DNA of 64,000 nt from Laburnicola sp. R22_1 (taxonomy: Eukaryota > Ascomycota > Dothideomycetes > Pleosporales > Didymosphaeriaceae). The stretch is taken from positions 1,550,001 to 1,614,000 of the forward strand of contig JACONQ010000006.1 of the NCBI GenBank assembly GCA_014281115.1, written 5' to 3'. The position numbers and the translations under genes are program-made. The notes under the pieces were generated by a model, which saw nothing but the letters and a program-made list of their open reading frames with translations, ran no database searches and was not told the DNA's origin. Shown here piece by piece: positions 22,481-32,670 of this stretch (the first letter of the stretch is position 1; each line of letters starts with the position of its first letter).

Positions 22481-23384
22481 ATGACATCGGCACCCCCAAC
22501 CCAAAATCAAGACCGCCTCCGCGCCCACTTCCGCGACCACGCGCCGGCCGAGCACAGCAAACGCTGGGACGACCTCTGGTCGGCCGGCGACTTCATCCCT
22601 TGGGACCGCGGCCACGTGAATCCCGCCCTTATTGACACGCTCAATGAGCACGCGGACTTGCTTCCCTCGGCAGTGAAAGCCAGCGGGAAGAGGGCGCGCG
22701 CGCTGGTGCCGGGTTGCGGGAAGGGATACGATGTCGCGCTCTTTGCTGCGCACGGGTATGATGCATGCGGGTTGGAGGTTAGTGAGAATGCGGTCAAGAA
22801 GGCAGAGGAGTATTTGAGGGAGCCGGGAGAGGGGCCATTGGAGGGGGAGTACAAGGTTCGGGATGAGAAAGTTGGGCGAGGGGCGATGAAGTGCCTGATG
22901 GGGGATTTCTTTGAAGATGCATGGTTGGCAGGTGCGGGTGGTTTGGGAGAGGGGTTCGATTTGATATACGACAATACGGTGAGTTGTCCATGTAAAATGT
23001 GCAGAAGCCTAGTGGGTCTTTCGCTGATACACTGCATAGTTCCTCTGCGCACTGGATCCCTCTATCCGTCCCCGGTGGGCCGAGCGTATGGCGCAGCTAC
23101 TCGCCCCGGGAGGCGCACTCATCTGCCTCGAGTTTCCCACGTATAAGCCACCGCAGTCCGGCGGACCACCCTTTTCCCTCCCGCCAACCGTACACGAGGA
23201 GCTATTGAAGCGGCCGGGCGAGGACATAACATACAATGGGAGTGGGGAGTGCGTGATCACGGACCGGGAAGAGAGCGACAAGGCGCTTGTGAGGGTCGCG
23301 CATTGGAAGCCTGCGCGGACGCATAAGGTGGCTATCATCAACGGCGAGATAACCGACTGGGTGAGCGTGTGGCAGCACAAGTAA
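22481..23384 (+). CDS. TPMT-family thiol methyltransferase
   Basis: Two exons, 22481-22978 and 23040-23384, with a 61-nt GT-AG intron, encoding about 280 residues. It starts MTSAPPTQNQD. Hallmarks are the N-terminal RWDDLWSAGDFIPWDRG substrate-side motif, the SAM-binding LVPGCGKGYDVALFAAHGYD, GLEVSENAVKKAEEY, and after splicing FDLIYDNT/FLCALDP then WAERMAQLLAPGGALICLEFP. The tail ends VSVWQHK. This is the fungal TMT1/HOL-like branch of the thiopurine S-methyltransferase family, which methylates thiols or halide ions with SAM; the true substrate is unknown. An upstream ATG at 22358 is in frame, but the family similarity begins after 22481. Convergent with the OTU gene, 71 bp between stops. 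Confidence 0.9.
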
Positions 23385-23455
23385 TATCTAGCCCGTGTAG
23401 CTGAAATGCGTGAAGAATTTATTCGTGCATGCTCGCGGTCGTGTCCGGTGGACGC

Positions 23456-24409
23456 TCATGGAGCCTTGCGCAATGAGTTGTAGTGCTCGCCCAGGCCGTG
23501 ACTGTGGCGGTAGTAGCCCAGCCAAATCTCTTTAGCATCCTCATTCTTGACTTCATCTCCAGGCTCGATCTTATCCACTCTGCCATCGCTGTGCAGGACA
23601 TTGATCTTGACGCGATACGTTTTTGCCAGCGCCATGAGCTCCATATGCCCGCCCCATTCGCCCGTCTCTCGTATCTTCTGCAGATACACGTCCAACGGCT
23701 CTTCCATAAATCCCACAAAATCATCCGGCTTACTCGCAATGAGATCGGCCGCGGCATACCTCACCCTCTTGTAGTCCGGCAGCCCCTCCCCTTCACCAGC
23801 AACGTTGACTTGTATCCGTGGCTTCAAGCCCAAGCCCCGCGTCTCCATCTGGTCTGCCACAGCAGCATACAGACAATGTCCATCCGCGCGTATTTCCTTG
23901 ACCTCGACATTATATTTGCTGAAATGCTGCTCCATGCGTGTGCGCTCCTGTTCGCGGAGATCAGGCATGTTCGCAGCTTCTTCTTTCGCTTGCGCAACGA
24001 GGGCGTCGTGTTCGGCAGCGCGGCGGGCTAGCCGGGCTTTTGCGCGATTCTGTTTCTTTTTCGGGCCATTCTGCTCGGAAGCAGACTGTTCGGGTGGTGG
24101 CGAGGCTATCGAGAGGTCTTCCACGGCCTGGGAGACGCTGTTGACCTGCCCCGCACTTTCTTCCGCTTCGGGCTCTTCTTCCAAAACCTCGGCGGAATCC
24201 TCGTCAGGCTTTTCGCCATTGTGGACCGCAAGCTCGTGCGCTTGCCGCTCTTTCAGCTCCTGCTCTAGACGATCGCATTCGTCGTTTACGGCTTTTCGCG
24301 TCTTCTTGGAGGCTTGTTTCTTCTTCTGGGTGATGCGGGAGACGAGGTCGCGTTGTTCTTTGCGGTGGCGGGCTTGTAGTGCTTCGGAGGTTTCTAGGGC
24401 GTCCGCCAT
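23456..24409 (-). CDS. OTU-domain cysteine protease (OTU2/OTUD6-like)
   Basis: An intronless protein of about 317 residues starting MADALETSEALQARHRKEQ; an in-frame upstream ATG at 24544 lacks family-like sequence. The first half is charged coiled coil (KKKQASKKTRKAVNDECDRLEQELKER) with an acidic linker, as in yeast Otu2 and human OTUD6B. The OTU domain starts near residue 170. It has the catalytic Asp and Cys in RADGHCLYAAVADQM, and the catalytic His in the terminal YYRHSHGLGEHYNSL. A deubiquitinase that likely acts in the cytosol on ribosome-associated substrates, by analogy with Otu2. The gene looks intact. Confidence 0.93.
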   Translation of the reverse strand: MADALETSEALQARHRKEQRDLVSRITQKKKQASKKTRKAVNDECDRLEQELKERQAHELAVHNGEKPDEDSAEVLEEEPEAEESAGQVNSVSQAVEDLSIASPPPEQSASEQNGPKKKQNRAKARLARRAAEHDALVAQAKEEAANMPDLREQERTRMEQHFSKYNVEVKEIRADGHCLYAAVADQMETRGLGLKPRIQVNVAGEGEGLPDYKRVRYAAADLIASKPDDFVGFMEEPLDVYLQKIRETGEWGGHMELMALAKTYRVKINVLHSDGRVDKIEPGDEVKNEDAKEIWLGYYRHSHGLGEHYNSLRKAP

Positions 24410-24967
24410 CTTGTTGAGGAGATATACAGGAGGAGAAATGCCGACAAGCAAAGGTTGTTGGTCGGCGGGGTGCCATGAGGCCGGAATAATATTAATCCGT
24501 TGCTTAAATCCGCACGTGCGCGGACTTTCACTACTCACATACACACGCCATCACGAGAATGGCGTTGGCATGGGTAGTAAGTAATGGATCGGGACATAAT
24601 GAGATGTCAAAAACTATGGAGAGCGATTATCATCTCACGGAAGACTATGATTCCACTAGCGGAGCGTAGAACTTCAACAGCCGCTCTGGGGCTCACCTGG
24701 CAAGGGCTCTGGTACATCGAAGGCAGTAAAACCTTCAGTATCAACCATCGCACAAAAAAAATTGTTCATTTTGTTTTCTATTTTCCCTCAGCCTCCCTGA
24801 CCCATGTTCTGTCCACATAGTCTTTCCACGCTGACGGTGAATGAGCGCTATGTCCGTTTGCTGTTCCGCTAGCCGCTCTTTCCTATTACACTCTCGTCTA
24901 TATTCCCTCGACTCTTCAGCGCAGCTCTCTTTGCACTCAACTCCCAAGCCCCGAGCAACTCTTCGAT
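24410..24967. other. Divergent promoter region
   Basis: This 558-bp region lies between the OTU start (minus) and the Met-rich protein start (plus). Pyrimidine-rich stretches precede 24968, as is common in fungal 5' UTRs. No gene is visible. Confidence 0.6.
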
Positions 24968-26228
24968 ATGAAATCCTCATCGGGCTCAATATCACCGTCG
25001 GAATGGGAAGAGCTCCAGCGCGACTGCCACCCATTCCCCGCGTACGTCGACTACATCCACGGTCGTCCAACAGAGCATGAGCGCATATACCAGCCGCCTA
25101 TGCCTCTAGGATATCGCGGCGTCAATGCTCATCGGTACGTCAGAACATCTCAATACATGACGGTACCTAACGTTTATTCTCACAGTGCAATGGGCCCGCC
25201 TCCCAACCAGGCTTACCCAGCTGCGGGATTTCTCGCAAGCTCCTCGTGCATGGGACCCCCAGAGCCGCCGTCTGGTCCACCGCCTACTCCTCCAAGCCAG
25301 TTTCGCGGGATGTGGCCCCAAGAGGCCTCGCCTCCTGTACACATACTTCTCCGCGACGACCTGCTGAAGCCGCAGTACGACTGGCTTACGGACAAGGATC
25401 GCGTCAAGTTCAATGCGCGCGTTACCCAACTACGTACGATAGCGGAGAATAAGTACAGCCCCCCAATGCACGGCACGGCAGCGATCAATGAGCTCAAACT
25501 GATCTCAAGCAAAGTGGCGTCATGGGCGCAAGAGAGGTAGGTCATCTTTTCGCTCTCTGCTCATGAGACATCCATTTATTGACCATCTCAGGCAGAATTT
25601 TGATCGCATGATGCACAACGTGATGCCGAAGGTCTACACGGCGTTGCAGGTCAGGCTGCGTATGCCCGACAGTGAAGAAGCCATCGTGGCCAGCCGGTAC
25701 CTGCTGGGGATACAGCAAAAATTTGAGGGGCCGAAGTTTTCGTATATCACGCGTGTCCTGGCGGATATGAACGAGAATCGCCGACAGGGGATTTCGCCAT
25801 ATGAGGCGATTCCGGGGTGGAGCGAGGCTCGGGCGGCGAGTCGCCAGATGATGCCACAGAGAACGGTGGCGCAGGGATTGATGCAAAATGGAACAATGCC
25901 ACACGGAGACATGCCGCAGGGAATGATGCCACACGGAAGGATGATGCCATACGTAGCGACCCAACACGGAATGATGCCACCGGGAACGATGCACCCTAGC
26001 ATGATCCCACAGTTCATGGTGCAGCGGCAGATGATGGCACAAGGAAGGATGACGCCTCAACCACCGGCGCAACAGCACGCGATGCAACAGGGCATGATGC
26101 CATCGGGAACAACGCAACAGCGAATGTTCTACCAAGGAAGGATGATGCCGCAGTGTACGATGCCAGCTGGCGAAGTAGAGCAGTCGAAAGGGGAGACTTC
26201 GCCTTTGCCGGAGTGGAAGAGGTACTGA
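24968..26228 (+). CDS. Hypothetical protein with Met/Pro/Gln-rich C-terminal repeats
   Basis: Predicted as three exons. The intron at 25537-25591 (55 nt) is required to join the two open frames (KVASWAQER to QNFDRMMHN). A second intron at 25135-25185 (51 nt, GTACGT...CTAAC...ACAG) is likely; because 51 is a multiple of three the frame stays open either way. The N-terminal half is Pro-rich (GPPEPPSGPPPTPPSQF) and then helical (LLKPQYDWLTDKDRVKFNARV). From about 25840 it becomes a degenerate repeat around MMPxGxM and MPHG with many Gln, ending PLPEWKRY. I do not recognise a family. The Met/Gln-rich tail looks like low-complexity, disordered sequence. Confidence 0.72.
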
Positions 26229-26976
26229 AGGATGATTGTACATCAGCTTGGTCGGTGAGGGTTTAATGCTTGTATGAGGGTCATGAACTGTGTATGACTC
26301 TTCTCAGTAGCGAGGAATACTGTACAATTGTAAAAGTTCAGTTGATTATAGCCAGATAGGATGAATGAAGGAGGTTGTACGAATAATCAACATTTGAGAC
26401 TCTTTAATTGACATCAGACATCGCACGGAAATGGTATATCTCTGGCTCGTAGGCAATGTGAACTGTTTTATGTGCTGTTCCATTTGAGACGTACTGCCAT
26501 CCAGTTCGCTGATAGTACTAGATGTTGCAGGAGGGCCACTTGACCTTTTCTATACCGATTGCGTATCTAAGTCAGGAGCTTCTACGTAAAACTTCTTTTC
26601 AATGAGTTTTTTAACTTATTGGCTCATGTTGCAAGGCGTAAACTCACACAGTGCGCCCATAACAATTAATTACGCATGTTAGCAAGTAACGTGGTTTTGC
26701 GCACTATACGACTCCCAAGGAAAGAGACACTGTAACAACAATTCGACTCTTGTGACTAATGCCTCTACTAGATCGCTGCTACATTGTTGATTTGAAAATC
26801 AGAAGACATTTTTTTTTTTCGGCGTTACAACAATGCCTTTGTCCCTTATTCCTGCACAATGCCCCCATTTACCTTACTATAGCAATATAAGCTACCAGAC
26901 ACACCCCACCATCCCACCAAACAAAAAACATCAAATCTATAACCAAATATACACCATACCACACACCTTGGCCAAA
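26229..26976. other. Intergenic region
   Basis: A 748-bp region between two plus-strand genes. It becomes AT-richer toward 26800, where a T11 run (tttttttttttc) occurs. No coding or repeat structure recognised. Confidence 0.6.
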
Positions 26977-27726
26977 ATGACAACTCAATCCCTCGCCCCC
27001 AACCCCACCCTCCCCACCCTCACCAACCTCCTTTCCAAACCACACATCCAACACAACACCCCCGAAGCCGGCCGCATCCTCTCCCTCTTCGCCCGCCTCG
27101 CATGTTACGTCGCCCTCGCCTCCTTCTCCACCACCCACGAAGCCGGCTGCGAAGCTCTATCGCACCACTGGCACCACTTAGTCTCGACGACGGATCTCAA
27201 CGACGATAACAGAACGTACATGGCGCGTATCGATGTCCAACAAACAGCGCGCAGCATACACAATATAACGCTTCAACAGCGCAGCGCCGGTCTCGCTGGC
27301 GAGGCCTTATGCGTCCGGACAGCGAGTTTAGTCACCCTCATCGGGCTTGCGGTGCTGGGCGTAACTCGAGGCGATGATCCGCGGATGGAGGGTCTCATCC
27401 TAGGTCCGGAGGAACTACTTCCTGTTGCGGTGCCTCTGTCCTGTGAGCGCGGTGAGGCGGTTCGTATTGCGGATGTTTCTGGGCCGTGTGCGGGGGTGGA
27501 TGCGGAGGGGAATGTTGTTGAATGCGCGATTTGTTTGGGGGGGTTGGCTGGCGGGGTGAGGCTGGGGGTTTGTGGGCATTGTTTCTGTGGGGGGTGTTTG
27601 GGGGAGTGGGTTAATGGGGGGGTGGGGGCGACGGGGTGTTGTCCGGCTTGTAGGGCGAGGCAGGGCTTCCAACGTAGCGTAGTACGGTACGGTGACCCCC
27701 ATCGCTCTACGCTACGGCCCGTATGA
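26977..27726 (+). CDS. RING-finger (C3HC4) protein, C-terminus at repeat boundary
   Basis: A 249-residue frame from ATG 26977 (context CCAAAATGA); an upstream in-frame ATG at 26833 is less likely. The N-terminal half is helical with no known domain. The RING finger sits at the C-terminus: VECAICLGG (Cys 1-2), GVCGHCFCGGC (Cys 3, His 4, Cys 5-6) and CCPACRAR (Cys 7-8), which fits C3HC4. Such proteins are usually E3 ubiquitin ligases. After the RING only about 20 residues remain, and the AT-rich repeat block begins within 50 bp of the stop. The 3' end may therefore have been replaced by repeat sequence, including the inverted pair gtagcgtag/ctacgctac (27675-27712). Confidence 0.75.
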   Translation: MTTQSLAPNPTLPTLTNLLSKPHIQHNTPEAGRILSLFARLACYVALASFSTTHEAGCEALSHHWHHLVSTTDLNDDNRTYMARIDVQQTARSIHNITLQQRSAGLAGEALCVRTASLVTLIGLAVLGVTRGDDPRMEGLILGPEELLPVAVPLSCERGEAVRIADVSGPCAGVDAEGNVVECAICLGGLAGGVRLGVCGHCFCGGCLGEWVNGGVGATGCCPACRARQGFQRSVVRYGDPHRSTLRPV

Positions 27727-28999
27727 GAGCCCAGTACGTACGAGAGCCCCTAGAGATGTTAAAATACAGTCTGTAACTGTAGTGCGCTCTATAAAATCCC
27801 CCTACGCCCTATAGTAGGGTGGGATTTCCTAATTAGGTAATCTGTTGTTATTTTTTAGTATTAAGGTTATTAATAAGGCTTCCCTTTTAGAGATTACCTT
27901 TATAAAGCTTATAAGATTGCTTTTAATAACCTCTCTACCTAGTTAATTCTTCTATAACTATAAGGCCTTAATTATATAGCCTATAAGACTATTACAATTA
28001 TATATAATTATATATTTAGTAGAGCTAAAACACCTTTTATAATTATAGGACGTGCAGGGTATAGAAAGGTAATCTATAGCTATTTTATAAAAAAATTAGG
28101 TAACATTTTTAGCCTACTTTAACCTACTAATAATATAGGTTGTCTATAAGTTATATTAACTTTTAATATTACTACTAAGGTCCCTTTATAAATTATTTAA
28201 GTACTTATTAAGCTATGTTATACGCTTATAATATTTATATAACTTATTACTAGTAAAGAGTATAGAATTTACGCTTATTATTTAAGCCTTTAATATATTG
28301 CCCTTATAAGCCCTAAGTACCTTACGCAATATTAGGGGGGACCTAAATAGCTTAATATTGTCTTTTTTAGCGTTAATATACGCCTTAAATACATAGCGCA
28401 GTAAGTAATTAGCTTTTTAATACTACTTAGGGTGCCTTTTTTAATAGTCCTTAAACTAGGCAATATAGAGCTATAGGTGTAACATAGTAGCTATATAGTA
28501 AAGAAATATGTAAGATAGTGGAGATCACAATAATTCATAGTAATATGGGTTAACTATAAGAAAAGAGGTGTGTCATTACTATAAAGAACCGAGGGCCTAA
28601 AGGTGTATGGGTGAGGCTAGGCATAAGGTTATTCCGGCCGAGGTTATGTGACTAAGGACCGACCATACAGCCATGCGGCAGTCTTACACACCCCCTTCAG
28701 ATTGCCAATAGTGGTAATCTAAGAGATGCTAGGTCCTAAGTTAAAACAGATATGCGTGGCGATAAGAGATAAAGTTAAAATAGCGCAATAGGCAACAAAC
28801 AACTCCCAACCTTAGTAAGGGGAAGAAAAAGGAGCTGTTAGCAGGTTCTTATATAGGCTGCTTGCTATAAAAGTTACCTAAAAACACTATAACAACAGTG
28901 TAAGTAAGCTAAAAGGTGTTAGACTAGAGGGGCGCGTAGCCATGTGCCTTATTAACATGGTGTCGGACTAGAGGGGCGCGTGGCCATATACCTTATTAA
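27727..28999. repeat. AT-rich, RIP-degraded repeat block with LTR-like sequence
   Basis: TA-dinucleotide-rich sequence with no usable frame to about 28560. On the minus strand a purine tract ctgaagggggtg (about 28692) is followed by TGTAAGACTGCCGC, the layout of a polypurine tract and LTR start. From 28921 to 28999 two units of agaggggcgcgt(a/g)gccat match, reverse-complemented, the repeat at 3058-3120. The last eight bases, cttattaa, are half of a recombined hAT target duplication. This block appears to be the former right neighbour of position 3831. Confidence 0.65.
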
Positions 29000-31900
29000 C
29001 AGGGTTGTTAACAACCAAACATGCCTCAATATTTTGTTTGAATTTTGTTTGAATTGACAACGTCAACCAAACAAAAAGCTGCTGCTGCAATTTTAATAGG
29101 TCAAACAAACAAAAGAGGCAATTGCAGTCAAAAAATTTAAAGTTTATTTGAATCGCTTAGCATACTGTAATGATAAGGTACCCTAGAGTTAGTGATATAT
29201 TCTTAGTGTTAATGTAACAATAACTTTCCCAACGCTGCAATTATATAGGTATTCCTATAGTAAACAGAGCAAAAACGGAGCTTCTTAAGTGGATTGTACC
29301 TGCGTAAAAAAGCCCGCATAACGGATGTGTGCTTCCACTGGCCGCCAGCAACTGATATACATGAATTGCTATTCGGCTTTAGCACCTCCTATCCTCTGTT
29401 CCTCCTCTTTCTTTACGTAGGTAATAAGCTGTTAAAACAATAAATATATATATAATAATCTAAATAAGCTAATATTATAGTGTTGAGGTATTGTAGCAAA
29501 GTGAGTTTGCGCTGTTGCAGCGAAGCCTAAGTTATGTTTATATATTCTGAACCTAGTTACTACTCTTAAAAAATCGTTTGCTATAACCACGCAATAAATC
29601 TTGTCTTCTATAAGTTAAACTATTAAATCAATGTTGCTAAATTAATTCCTGTCGCCTGTTTTACTATATCTCTATTGTTGCGGGCTGCAGAGCGTCGCGC
29701 AGTACGCCTTGGCATGAAGTGGTAATGTTGGCTAGCCGACCGCGTACTTTCCGCGTACCTTGCGCGTCAACGCTTACACACCCACTATACTTTGGCTTAC
29801 TTGCCTGCGCCTACAGCTTACTTTTTCGCGCCTTTGCTTACCTTCACGCTTACCATGCCCCCAAAACGAAGCCGCAAGCCTGCTGAGGCATCCGAACCTA
29901 TGCCCAAACGTTCCCAACGTGCGCCGAAACCCAGCCAGCGCCTTATGGATAGCCAGCGGCCGCTTACTCCTCCGCCAACCCAGCTGTCTATTGAGGTAGT
30001 TGACAAGCCGGAGCCGCCTATTGAGGTGCTTAAAAGTACTCTAGAGCCGCGCTTAATAGAGCCACCAACCGAGCTAGAGGAGCGCGCCCAGAGGCCATTA
30101 CCACGGCCTATACTACAAGCCTTACAGGCCGATGAGCCAGCTTGGGAGTTGCTGTTAGTGGCTAATAAGCCGCCTATAGCTACTAAGCCGCCGCGCGCGT
30201 TTAGTAATGCTGCCACAGAGGCTTCAGTGGAGGAGGACGCTGCGCCTAGTGTTGACTTCACTAACTACGAAGGCCTTAACTTGAAGCGCCTGCTAGGCTT
30301 CAATGTGCCTCTATCCACACCCACAGGCAACATCAGCTAGGTCTTTAGGCACGGCTATCGCCTTCGAAAGCTTGGTACTAACCCTAAGAAGATCTACTTC
30401 CAATGCAAGCACTGTCACATCAACAGAAAGAAGGGCGGCCTACACCAGACCACTCTGTTAACTACAGCCGCCAACAACCATTTAAAGCAAGACCTTCCCG
30501 GCCATCGGCTCACCAAACAAGGCACTATCGTACACAAGAGGCCGCTCGAACCTGGCCAGAAGTCGCTGCGATGGGCGGAAGAAAACGGGGTCACATTAAG
30601 CCAAGATGCAACGCAGGAGCTGGGTAACTTCGACGTACAAGGCTTCAGGCAAGCTGCAGTGTTATGGCTCGTCAACAACAACAGGCCATTACGCGAGTTT
30701 GAGACTGAGTCCTTCCGCGCGATGATCAGGTTCGCCAACCCAGAGGCAGAGGCGGCGCTATGGAGGTCTCACAACAGCGTTTCGAGGTTCGTGATGAGGC
30801 TTTACAGCTGGCTACAACCTCAAGTCAAGCGCGCCTTGTCTAAGGCCTCTAGCAAAATACACATAAGCTTTGACGGCTGGACTACTAAGGGGGGGAAGCG
30901 CGGCTTCTTTGCAATTTGTGCGCACTACGCTGACTCTCAAGGCAATATAGTTGACCTTCCCATCGCCTTGCCGCAGCTGGTTGGTGCGCACACAGGCTCA
31001 GCGATCGCGGAAGCTGTCGTACGAATCCTACGCTACTTTAAGATTTCTAGCAGCAATTTGGGCTATTTCGTGCTTGACAACGCCTACAACAACAATACTG
31101 CAGTTAATAAACTCGGCACAATGTACAGCTTTATCGCCAACGATCGACGCCTCCACTGCGCTTGCCACATACTTAACCTCGTTAGGCAAACTATTATGTT
31201 TGGCACTAACTCCGACACCTTTAATAACAAGCCTGAACACTACAACAAAGAGGAGTTTTATATAAAGCAATGGCGGAAAGATGGTCCGCTTGGCGTGTTT
31301 CTTAATATTGTTAACTACATTAACACGCCAAAACAATGGGGTATATTTGAGGATTGTCAGAACAGCGAAGCAGTTAAGATGCCTGCTGGCGCTACAGCAA
31401 GACGCCGTGAGCCTTTCAAGCCTGGAGTTACGCATTAGAACAGCTATTATAACTGCTTTAAGCGCGGTGTTGAGCTACAACACGCTATTAACAGCTACTC
31501 CTCCTACCACATATAAGAGACTAAGCACGCTAACGAGCTTGCCAAAAGCAATAACACTAAGCCGCCTATTGTGCCGTAGTGGATGCGATCAGGCGGGCTT
31601 GCAGCTGCAGACTGGGCGGTGATTACCGAGTACATTGAGGTGCTTGAGCCGCTGAAGTCCGCAACTAATCGCTTGCAAGGTCGCGGCAAAGCTGGCACTC
31701 ACGGCGCGTTATACGAGGTTATCCCTGTGTTTGAGTCTCTTATTGCTGACCTAGATGCCCGCCTTAGACTGTTTGAAAGCGTCAATTACCTGCCAGACGA
31801 GGCGCCAGAAGATCACGTCGCTATCAACGTACGTGCTGCGCTCAAGAAGGCGAGCAAGTACCTTAATAAACTCCTCAAAATCCCCGTCTACTACACTGCC

Positions 31901-32670
31901 ACAGCACTCCACCCACGCTTCAAGAACTACTTTAAACGCTTCTGGCGTGAGAAGCCCGCACAGTTACAAGCTACGCACGCGAGCTTCGAGCAGCTTTGGG
32001 CTCGTTACAAGCCCGCCCTAGCGACAGCAACAACAATAACAACTGCGCCTAAACACGCGATAAGCAGCTTTAACGACGCGATCGATTCGGTACTTAACAA
32101 CAGCGACGAGATAATAGGGGTGGCGGATGAGTACGAGAGCTGGCTTAGAGAGCCAGCATGGACATCAGAACAGTACAAAACTGGCTGTACAGCTGTCCAA
32201 TACTGGTACCAGCTCAAGCCGAGGTATCCCAATTTGTCACGATTGGCGCTGGACGTGTTAACTATCCCTGCCTCCAGCGCTGACTGTGAGCGAGTCTTCT
32301 CGGGTACTGGCGACGTACTTGAGCCACAGAGACGCAAAATGGGCAGCCAACTATTGGCTGCTTTAATTTGTACTCAACGATGGATTCGAGCAGGTTTTAA
32401 ACCTCCAAGCGCAAAGGTGGTGGCAACGTACGATGACAATAAGCTCAACGAACAGTTTAGCATACATGAGTGGGAGGAGCCGCCGCCTATAACACCACCA
32501 GAGTCTCTTTCACAGTCCTCTTAAAGTACTCAAAATCAAACAAACAATCAAATAAAAAGCGCCTCTATAGCTCCATCAAATCAAACAAACAAACTACAAC
32601 ACCAAGAAAGTCGTCAAACAAACAAATTCAGAGCCACAAATTTTGTTTGTTTTGTTTATTGACAAGTCTG
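29000..32670 (+). mobile_element. hAT transposon, copy 3 (recombinant flanks)
   Basis: A 3671-bp element starting CAGGGTTGTTAACAACC and ending ...TTGACAAGTCTG. It is the inverted counterpart of copies 1 and 2. Its flanks are cttattaa (28992-28999) and tttccacc (32671-32678), which do not match each other. They are the reverse complements of the left (3824-3831) and right (7505-7512) flanks of copy 1. The right flank lies inside a P450 coding sequence. Confidence 0.95.
29855..32524 (+). pseudogene. hAT transposase, copy 3, inactivated
   Basis: A 2670-nt frame starting MPPKRSRKPAEASEPMPKR. A Pro-rich N-terminus is followed by a BED-type zinc finger (YFQCKHCHINRKKGG...NNHLKQDLPGH), the hAT core (HISFDGWTTKGGKRGFFAI; NLGYFVLDNAYNNN) and the C-terminal dimerisation domain (YPNLSRLALDVLTIPASSA, DCERVFSGTGDVLEPQRRK). 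Four stops interrupt it: about 30338, 31436, 31514 and 31577, all explained by CAG/CAA to TAG/TAA or TGG to TAG. It has the longest open C-terminal part of the three copies (313 codons, 31583-32524). Confidence 0.92.

Noticed and set aside
23805..24584. A 259-codon plus-strand frame opposite the OTU gene.
   Set aside because: Antisense shadow with Ser/Cys/Arg-rich content; the minus-strand protein has catalytic OTU motifs.
25542..26243. A 233-codon minus-strand His/Arg/Leu-rich frame.
   Set aside because: It is the complement of the Met/Gln repeat region; its His-Ser-Leu pattern merely mirrors the repeated codons on the plus strand.
3832..32670. Independent hAT insertions with imperfect or lost target duplications at copies 1 and 3.
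   Set aside because: Random flank decay cannot produce two exact reciprocal 8-bp matches between the copies, nor place the P450 N-terminus at the other breakpoint.
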